From the NCBI RefSeq assembly GCF_001570585.1, contig NZ_BBXF01000002.1, forward strand, positions 372,001-436,000: a DNA stretch of 64,000 nucleotides. Direction: 5' to 3'. The notes below the pieces were generated by a model, which worked only from the letters and a program-made list of their open reading frames with translations, was not told where the DNA came from and made no database searches. The DNA comes from Herbidospora daliensis (GTDB lineage: Bacteria > Actinomycetota > Actinomycetes > Streptosporangiales > Streptosporangiaceae). Positions 58,385-64,000 of this stretch are shown here, piece after piece (within the stretch, counting starts at the first letter, position 1; each line of letters opens with the position of its first letter). The position numbers and the translations under genes were made by a program.

Positions 58385-59329
58385 CTAGTCGGCGAACCCG
58401 TTCGTGGTGGACAGATAGCCGAGATCACTGGCCAGATAGCGGGCCGCGACGTGCAGCGCCCGCAGTGAGGCGGCCACCGAGGCCCGGTGCACCGACGACT
58501 CGCGCGCCACGGCGGTGATGACCCGCTCGACCGGCTCCCCCGGGAACTCCCTGACCACGACGCCCCGCACCCCGGCGGCCAGGCACAGCGCGGGCACCGC
58601 GGCGATCCCGATCCCCTTGGCGACCAGGCTCAGGATCGTACCGAGACCCTCGAACTCCCAAGCCACGGGCGGCGCGCCGCCGACCTCGGTGAGCAGCCGG
58701 TCGACGGCGGTGCGGGACGGCTCGCCCTCGGGGGTGGCCATCCACGCCTCGTCGCGCAGTTCGGCCGGGTCGACCGGCTGGTCGAGGTTGGCGAGCCGGT
58801 GTTTGCGCGGCACGACGAGCACCAGCGGGTCGCGCAGCAGCGGGAAGACGGTGAGGGTCTCGCGCCGCCGCACCCGGCCCCACCAGTCGTCGACGAGCGC
58901 GATGTCGGCCTCGCCCGATTCGACCTCGCGCATGCCGCGTCCCGACCGGCTCTGCGACAACCGCAGCGCGAGTTGTTTGTGCCGCCGCAGCGACTGGGCG
59001 AGCGCGGGCGCGAAGGCGACGGCGGCGGTCGGGAACGCCGTGATGATGACCCGCCCGGTTGGAGTTCCAGCATGGGCCGACAGGTCGGACTCGGCCGTCT
59101 CGACCATCGCCAGGATGCGTTCGGCGTGCACGACCAGCCGCCGCCCCGCGTCGGTGAGCTCGGCGCTGTGGCTGGTGCGGTCGATGAGCGCCGCCCCGGC
59201 TTCCCGTTCCAGGGCGGCTAGCTGCTGCGATACCGCCGACGCGCTGTAGCCGAGGGACGCGGCCGTGGCGGCGATGCTGCCCCTTCGGGCGAACTCGCAG
59301 AACAACGTCAACCGCCGCAGATCCAGCAT
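58385..59329 (-). CDS. LysR-family transcriptional regulator
   Basis: A 314-residue regulator. The N-terminal HTH (LRRLTLFCEFARRGSIAATAASLGYSASAVSQQLAALEREAGAALIDR, 4-52) is standard for LysR, followed by a type 2 periplasmic-binding-like effector domain (about 90-295). It is divergent from the aminotransferase at 59427, with a 9-bp-arm inverted repeat between them. LysR proteins typically activate the divergent gene in the presence of its pathway product or substrate. Confidence 0.92.
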   Translation of the reverse strand: MLDLRRLTLFCEFARRGSIAATAASLGYSASAVSQQLAALEREAGAALIDRTSHSAELTDAGRRLVVHAERILAMVETAESDLSAHAGTPTGRVIITAFPTAAVAFAPALAQSLRRHKQLALRLSQSRSGRGMREVESGEADIALVDDWWGRVRRRETLTVFPLLRDPLVLVVPRKHRLANLDQPVDPAELRDEAWMATPEGEPSRTAVDRLLTEVGGAPPVAWEFEGLGTILSLVAKGIGIAAVPALCLAAGVRGVVVREFPGEPVERVITAVARESSVHRASVAASLRALHVAARYLASDLGYLSTTNGFAD

Positions 59330-59377
59330 CGGATCTCCTTATGCCCGGCACCGAAAAGCCTCGCTTGTCCTGATGCC

Positions 59378-59400
59378 CGTACCCACACAAGGTGGGTACG
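59378..59400. promoter_or_regulatory. LysR operator candidate (9-bp inverted repeat)
   Basis: CGTACCCAC (59378-59386), five bases, and GTGGGTACG (59392-59400) form a perfect inverted repeat 48 bp from the LysR start and 26 bp from the aminotransferase start. This is the expected position of a shared LysR binding site. Confidence 0.6.
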
Positions 59401-59426
59401 TTCCACAGCATTCAGGAGGAAACAGT

Positions 59427-60737
59427 ATGCACGTCACACTTTCGGCGACTCTGGCCGCGAACGAAGACATCGCCCGAAGACGGAGGTCCGGGGAGCGGGT
59501 CCTGCACCTGGCTTTCGGTGAGGCCGGGCTGCCCGTCCACCCCGCACTGCTGGCCCGGCTCGCCGACGCGGGCGGCAGCAACGGCTACGGCGAGGTCGCA
59601 GGCCTCGCCGCGCTGCGCGAGGCGGCGGCCGGCTACTGGTCGCGGCGCGAGCTGCCGACCGACCCCGACCTGGTGGTCTGCGGACCGGGCAGCAAGTCGC
59701 TGCTGTTCGGGCTGCTGGTCGCGATCGGCGCCGACCCGGGCGAGTGGAGGTCTCCCGGGGACATGGTGCTGCCGATGCCGAGCTGGGTGAGCTACGCCGC
59801 CCAGGCCGAGATCGTGGGGGTGCGCCCGATCCTGGTGCCGACCGCGCCCGGCGAGGGCGGGGTGCCCGACCCCGACCAGGTCAGGTCGGCGGTGCTGCAC
59901 GCCCGCTCGCAGGGCCGCACGGTCCGCTCGGTCCTTGTCACGCTCCCGGACAACCCCACCGGCCGCCTGGCCCGGCCGGAGACGGTCCGGCGGCTGGCCG
60001 AGGCCGCCCGCGAGCTCGACCTGGTCATCATCTCCGACGAGATCTACCGCGACCTCGTCCACGACCCGCAGGCCACCCCGTTCCTGAGCCCGGCCGACGT
60101 CGCGCCGGAACGCACGGTCATCACCAGCGGCCTGAGCAAGTCGCTCGCGCTGGGCGGCTGGCGGATCGGCGTGGCGCGGCTACCGCACACGCCCGACGGG
60201 TGGGCGCTGCGCCAGCGGCTGCTCGCGGTGGCCAGCGAGATCTGGTCGGCCCCGGCCGCGCCGGTGCAGCACGCCGCCGCGTACGCGTTCGCCGAGCCCG
60301 GGGAGATCGTGGAACGTATCGACGACTCGCGGCGGCTGCACGCCACCGTGGCCCGCGCGGTCGCCGACCGGTTCGCGCGCGCGGGCGCGAAGGTGGACGT
60401 GCCGCAGGGCGGCTTCTACCTCTATCCGCAGATCCCCGGTTTCGACAGCTCCGACGAGCTGGCCCGGACCCTGCTCGACCGCCACGGCGTCGGCGTCCTG
60501 CCGGGCACCGCCTTCGGCGACGAGCAACGTTCGGCACGGGTCCGCGTGGCCACCTCGTTGCTCTACGGCGAGACCGCCGAACAGCGTCTCGCGGCGCTGC
60601 ACGGATCGGATCCGCTGTCGCTCCCGTGGGTGGCCGAATCGCTCGACTACCTGGAGGAAGCCCTCGGCGGACTGACCACCAAGGAGCCGTCGAGAGCACG
60701 AAGGGGGATGTTCCTGGCACCCGCTCCGGCGCGTTGA
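59427..60737 (+). CDS. class I/II pyridoxal-phosphate aminotransferase
   Basis: A 436-residue fold-type I enzyme. GYGEVAGLAALREAAAGYW (substrate/arm region, about 52-70), PDNPTGRLA (about 173), DLVIISDEIYRDLV (PLP-binding Asp and Tyr, about 195-208) and the Schiff-base lysine in SGLSKSLALGGWRIG (about 232-246) are all present. This is the aspartate/aromatic aminotransferase subgroup. The last ~50 residues are more variable. AGGAGG lies 8 bases before the ATG. It is probably regulated by the divergent LysR protein. Confidence 0.9.
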   Translation: MHVTLSATLAANEDIARRRRSGERVLHLAFGEAGLPVHPALLARLADAGGSNGYGEVAGLAALREAAAGYWSRRELPTDPDLVVCGPGSKSLLFGLLVAIGADPGEWRSPGDMVLPMPSWVSYAAQAEIVGVRPILVPTAPGEGGVPDPDQVRSAVLHARSQGRTVRSVLVTLPDNPTGRLARPETVRRLAEAARELDLVIISDEIYRDLVHDPQATPFLSPADVAPERTVITSGLSKSLALGGWRIGVARLPHTPDGWALRQRLLAVASEIWSAPAAPVQHAAAYAFAEPGEIVERIDDSRRLHATVARAVADRFARAGAKVDVPQGGFYLYPQIPGFDSSDELARTLLDRHGVGVLPGTAFGDEQRSARVRVATSLLYGETAEQRLAALHGSDPLSLPWVAESLDYLEEALGGLTTKEPSRARRGMFLAPAPAR

Positions 60738-60899
60738 CGATCTTTGTCGAATCTTTACCCTGGACGGCCGTGGCAAAGCCGTAAAGAAACACCTCTGACC
60801 TGCGGTTTTATGGCTAGGGTGGGCGCTCAACCTGGGGTTCCACAAGATGTCGTGTGTCATTTGGCACCAGACATGTCGTCCAGACCCCATCATGTGCTC

Positions 60900-61544
60900 A
60901 TGCCCGCTTTTGTCACCCTGTCCGGGCGCTTCGTGCGCCTGGAACCGCTCACCCTCGCGGTCGTCGACGACCTGGTCGCCGCGGCGAGCGAGGACCGCGC
61001 GACGTACTCGTTTACTCGCGTTCCCGCAGGCCGGGAGGAGATGGTCTCGTACGTCGAGGCCGCTCTGGCTGAGCAGGCGGAGGGCCGCACGATGCCCTTC
61101 GCCATCCGGTGGCTGCACACCGACCGCGTGGTCGGTGCCACCCGTCTGATGCACCTGGAGTACTGGCAGGGCCCCATGCCCTGGCCGCCGGGTACCAAAG
61201 GCGTGGTGGGCGAGGTCCCGTCGGTCGCGGACATCGGTTACACCTGGCTGGGCGCCTCCGCCCAGGGCACGGGTGTCAACCGGGAGGCCAAGTATCTCTT
61301 GCTCTCCCACGCGTTCGAGACGTGGCAGGTCCACCGGATAACTCTCAAGGCAGACGTACGCAACAACCGATCCCGGGCCGCCATCGAGGCCCTCGGCGCA
61401 CACCTCGACGGTGTGCGGCGAGCGGACAGCCGAGGCGCCGACAACACGGTCCGAGATACGGCGTATTACTCGATCCTGCGCTCTGAATGGCCGGCGGTAC
61501 GAGAACGGATCCAAGCGCGTCTTGATTACGCGCACGCCGCCTGA
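60900..61544 (+). CDS. GNAT-family N-acetyltransferase (RimJ/RimL-like)
   Basis: About 214 residues. FVTLSGRFVRLEPLTLAVVDDLVAAA opens the domain; FAIRWLHTDRVVGATRL and IGYTWLGASAQGTGVNREAKYLLLSHAFETWQVHRITLKADVRNNRSRAAIEALGAHLDG match Acetyltransf_3, with the acetyl-CoA loop QGTGVN (about 117). This group acetylates protein N-termini, aminoglycosides or amino acids; the target here is unknown. The ATG at 60900 has no strong Shine-Dalgarno; an ATG at 60873 is also in frame. Confidence 0.85.
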   Translation: MPAFVTLSGRFVRLEPLTLAVVDDLVAAASEDRATYSFTRVPAGREEMVSYVEAALAEQAEGRTMPFAIRWLHTDRVVGATRLMHLEYWQGPMPWPPGTKGVVGEVPSVADIGYTWLGASAQGTGVNREAKYLLLSHAFETWQVHRITLKADVRNNRSRAAIEALGAHLDGVRRADSRGADNTVRDTAYYSILRSEWPAVRERIQARLDYAHAA

Positions 61545-61575
61545 CCAGCCATTACTTCGAGCCGAAACGGAACGA

Positions 61576-61607
61576 GCGGCCCGCCCCCATGCCGGAGGGC
61601 GGGCCGC
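61576..61607. terminator. bidirectional terminator between convergent genes
   Basis: GCGGCCCGCCC (61576-61586) and GGGCGGGCCGC (61597-61607) form a perfect 11-bp stem with a 10-base loop, 31 bp after the GNAT stop. It can serve both this gene and the convergent secreted-protein gene, although it is 130 bp from the latter. Confidence 0.65.
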
Positions 61608-61737
61608 CGCGTGTCCGGGTGACCATCGCCCGCACCGGCCGCTTTCGTGATTCGTCTGCTGCGGAAGTGCTGTCCAAGTGACGTGTCACCAGTCGCTTTG
61701 GAGCGATTGTCCCCTATCTATATGGATCGGTGGAAGA

Positions 61738-62253
61738 TCAGATGGTGTAGCCGAACTCGTCGTCCCACGCGTTGTAGATCTCGTGCCAGGAGCCGCACTT
61801 GGTCGCGAAGTTGTGGTGCAGGCCGACCTGGCAGACCTTCACCTCGACCTGGGCCACGTCGTGGCGGGTGAACTTGAAGTTCTTCCAGCCGTCGGTGCCG
61901 CACTGCTTGTAGGTCTTGTAGCTGGAAGCCCAGTCGTCCTCGTGGTCGTCCCACGAGGTGTAGCGGAAGGCGACGTAGCCGCACTTGCCGCCCTGGTGCT
62001 CGGTCCGGTAGTCGCGGTCGAAGAGCTTGCCGCCGATGCGGACGGTGTTCGACTCCTCGTCGTCGTACTCGACGTCGATCCAGCCCTTGGCCTTGGCCTT
62101 GCCGTTGTTGCTGTAGTAGTAGCCCCAGTCGTCGTCGTAGTCCCAGTCGTTCGACGAGAGCGGAGCGGCGTTGGCGGCGGAGGCGACGACGCCCATGCCG
62201 AGGGTGAGGGCGGAGGCGGTGGCGACGACGCCGAGCACGTTGCGGATGCGCAT
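61738..62253 (-). CDS. secreted acidic/aromatic protein of unknown function
   Basis: 171 residues with a clear signal peptide (RIRNVLGVVATASALTLGMGVVASAANA). The mature part is rich in Asp, Tyr and Trp (DWDYDDDWGYYYSNN) and has four cysteines (GKCGYVAF, KQCGTDG, VKVCQVGL, TKCGSW) that could form two disulfides. Strand-like segments KAKAKGWIDVEYDDEESNTVRIGG and VEVKVCQVG suggest a compact beta domain. I recognise no named family. It is divergent from the SARP at 62417. Confidence 0.7.
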   Translation of the reverse strand: MRIRNVLGVVATASALTLGMGVVASAANAAPLSSNDWDYDDDWGYYYSNNGKAKAKGWIDVEYDDEESNTVRIGGKLFDRDYRTEHQGGKCGYVAFRYTSWDDHEDDWASSYKTYKQCGTDGWKNFKFTRHDVAQVEVKVCQVGLHHNFATKCGSWHEIYNAWDDEFGYTI

Positions 62254-62416
62254 TGGATACTCCAGGGTTTTGAGGACGACCCCGTTTCCGGGTACGCCTC
62301 ATTGATAGGTCGCCCTGCCTGCACGGGACTTTCACCGTCCTTGAGACCTCATTGCGAGCGACCTGACGTCGTATCATTCGGAGCGAAACTTCCGATTGGT
62401 ACAAAGAGGGCTTCTG

Positions 62417-64000
62417 ATGGCAGGTCAGCTGCGCTTCGCGGTACTTGGACCCGTCAGAGCCTGGCGAGACGACGCCGAGCTCGATCTCGGCACTCCGCTC
62501 CAGCGGTCCATCCTGGCGATGCTGCTGCTGCGCGAGGGCCGCGCGGTCACCCCCAACGAGCTCATCGACGCCGTCTGGGGTGAGGAGGCGCCGCCCCGGG
62601 CGCTGGGCGCGCTGCGCACCTACGTCTCCCGGTTGCGCACGGCGCTGGAGCCCGACCGCTCTCCGCGTACACCACCGCAGTTGCTGACCTCGGTCGGCAA
62701 GGGCTACGCGCTGCGGCTGCCCGACGGCGCCTTCGACCTGGCCAGGTTCGAGAAGGCGGCGCACGCCTGCGACTCGGCCCGCAAGGCGGGCGAGCTCGAC
62801 CGGGCCGCCGAGACGTTACGCGAGGCCCTCGCCTGGTGGAGCGGCGAACCGCTCGCGGGCGCGGTCGGGCCCTACGCCGAGTCGCAGCGCGAACGGCTGC
62901 TCGAACGCCGCATATCCGCCGTCGAGACGCTGATGGGCCTCGACCTCGACCTCGGTCGGCACGCCGAGATCATCTCCGAGCTGATGGTGCTCACCGCCGA
63001 CCACCCGCTGCGCGAGCGCCTGCGCGCCCAGCTCATGCTCGCCTACTACCGCTGCGGGCGGCAGGCCGAGGCGCTCAACGTCTTCACCGACACCCGCAAC
63101 GCCCTCATCGAGGAACTCGGCATCGACCCGGGCACGGAACTGACCGACCTGCACCGCCGTGTGCTGGCCGCCGACCCGACGCTGACCTTCGTACAACAGC
63201 AGGCTTCTGTACGGCTCACGCCGGACGAGCCGGCCGAACCCCAGCCCGTCATAGAGATGCCGAAACCCGCGCAGCTCCCGGCCGCCGTGACCGACTTCAC
63301 CGGCCGCAAGGCCCTGGTGAACCGGCTGCTCAACCAGCTGGGCGCGACCGACGGCGTGCCGATAGCGGCCATCTGCGGCATCGGCGGCGTCGGCAAGACC
63401 ACCCTCGCCGTGCACGTCGCCCACCTGCTGCACGACACCTTCCCCGACGGCCAGCTCTACGCCGACCTGCGCGGCTACGGCCGCGAACCGACGTCGCCGG
63501 AGACCGCGCTGGCGGCGTTCCTGCGGGCGCTCGGCATCCCGGTCGACGTCATCCCCGACGGCCTGGCCGACCGCGCCGCGCTGTTCCGCTCGCTGCTGGG
63601 CGACCGCCGCATGCTGGTGCTGCTCGACAACGCGCGCGACGCCGACCAGGTCGAGCACCTGCTGCCGGGCGCCCCGGGCTGCGCCGCGCTCATCACCAGC
63701 CGGGGCAAACTGGCCGACCTGCCGGCCGCGAAGCTGCTCGACCTCGACGTGATGGAACCCGACGAGGCGCTGGCCCTGTTCTCGGCCGTCGCCGGTCCCG
63801 AACGTGTCGCCGCCGAACGCGCCGCCGCCATGGACGTCGTCGCGGCCTGCGGCTTCCTGCCGCTGGCGGTCCGGATCGTGGCCGCCCGGCTGGCCTCCCG
63901 CCCGTCGTGGACGGTCGCCTCGCTGGTCCCCCGGCTGGCCGACGAGAGACGCCGCCTCGACGAGCTGAAGATCGGCAACCTGGCCGTGTCGGCCACCTTC
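62417..64000 (+). CDS. AfsR-type SARP regulator with NB-ARC ATPase, 3' truncated by window end
   Basis: Open from the ATG at 62417 (GAGGG upstream) to the last base, 528 codons, with no stop. Order: winged-helix DNA-binding domain (RFAVLGPVRAWRDDAELDLG ... ALRTYVSRLRTAL, about 4-90), BTAD (FDLARFEKAAHACDSARKAG ... EELGIDPGTEL, about 98-245), linker, then NB-ARC with P-loop ICGIGGVGKTTLA (about 318-330), RMLVLLDNARD (Walker B) and LITSRG. A TPR region would follow outside the window. This is the AfsR/DnrI-like class that activates antibiotic or morphological genes. Its target cannot be told; no biosynthetic cluster adjoins it here. Confidence 0.9.
   Translation, partial: MAGQLRFAVLGPVRAWRDDAELDLGTPLQRSILAMLLLREGRAVTPNELIDAVWGEEAPPRALGALRTYVSRLRTALEPDRSPRTPPQLLTSVGKGYALRLPDGAFDLARFEKAAHACDSARKAGELDRAAETLREALAWWSGEPLAGAVGPYAESQRERLLERRISAVETLMGLDLDLGRHAEIISELMVLTADHPLRERLRAQLMLAYYRCGRQAEALNVFTDTRNALIEELGIDPGTELTDLHRRVLAADPTLTFVQQQASVRLTPDEPAEPQPVIEMPKPAQLPAAVTDFTGRKALVNRLLNQLGATDGVPIAAICGIGGVGKTTLAVHVAHLLHDTFPDGQLYADLRGYGREPTSPETALAAFLRALGIPVDVIPDGLADRAALFRSLLGDRRMLVLLDNARDADQVEHLLPGAPGCAALITSRGKLADLPAAKLLDLDVMEPDEALALFSAVAGPERVAAERAAAMDVVAACGFLPLAVRIVAARLASRPSWTVASLVPRLADERRRLDELKIGNLAVSATF

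Overview
The window is high-GC DNA with strong G/C third-position bias, GTG and TTG starts and many 1- to 4-base gene overlaps. It carries two SARP/BTAD regulators, Hanks-type kinases, paired LytR-CpsA-Psr proteins, roadblock/LC7 proteins and an NRPS locus. This points to a filamentous actinomycete, probably of the Streptosporangiales (Nonomuraea/Streptosporangium-like); the order is inferred from gene content only. I saw no rRNA, tRNA, CRISPR array or intact insertion sequence.

Layout. 1-4.6 kb: a YCII-like protein, a metallo-hydrolase, an NAD-dependent epimerase, a divergent MFS exporter/TetR pair sharing a palindrome, and a deleted MgtC/SapB pseudogene. 4.7-12.6 kb: an NRPS operon of four genes joined by ATGA overlaps (free-standing AMP ligase, a strongly aberrant C-A-C-A-T synthetase, free carrier protein, free C domain). 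It is followed on the other strand by a SARP regulator, a methyltransferase and an AhpD-like protein. 15.8-19.5 kb: rhodanese, a kinase fused to a seven-repeat WD40 domain, and an HTH/PIN toxin-antitoxin-like pair whose toxin tail runs into a tandem duplication of the neighbouring acyl-CoA dehydrogenase 3' end. 20.7-21.4 kb has no convincing gene. 21.4-25.4 kb: secreted proteins and a CBM2-linked PL11 rhamnogalacturonan lyase. 26.5-28.7 kb: a three-gene surface operon of two paralogous WxL-like secreted proteins flanking a DUF916-like membrane-anchored protein, the latter apparently started by a non-canonical codon. 28.7-30.4 kb: two roadblock proteins and a DUF4388-like protein. 30.3-36.2 kb: DMT exporter, wHTH/SRPBCC pair, MprF-like and rhomboid-like membrane proteins, a structured repeat, a DUF1772 protein and an S4 protein.

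36.2-47.3 kb is a coherent sugar operon read leftwards: solute-binding lipoprotein, two permeases, two ATPases, GH2 beta-mannosidase, ROK kinase and mannose-6-phosphate isomerase, with a divergent LacI regulator and a perfect 16-bp palindrome between them. It would import manno-oligosaccharides, release mannose, phosphorylate it and convert it to fructose 6-phosphate. 47.3-50.1 kb: two LCP proteins. 50.9-54.0 kb: a sulfonate/taurine-type ABC operon ending in an Rrf2 regulator. 54.1-57.7 kb: a probable pseudokinase, a CooC/MinD-like ATPase behind a Zur-like palindrome, a small SCO5389-like protein and a K+ channel. 57.7-64.0 kb: RNase HII, a LysR/aminotransferase divergent pair, GNAT, a secreted protein and an AfsR-type SARP cut by the window end.

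The most noteworthy items are the actinobacterial WxL/DUF916-like operon with its unusual start, the domain-deleted NRPS, the toxin whose C-terminus comes from an antisense dehydrogenase copy, and four convergent gene pairs whose stop codons share one palindromic CTAG.
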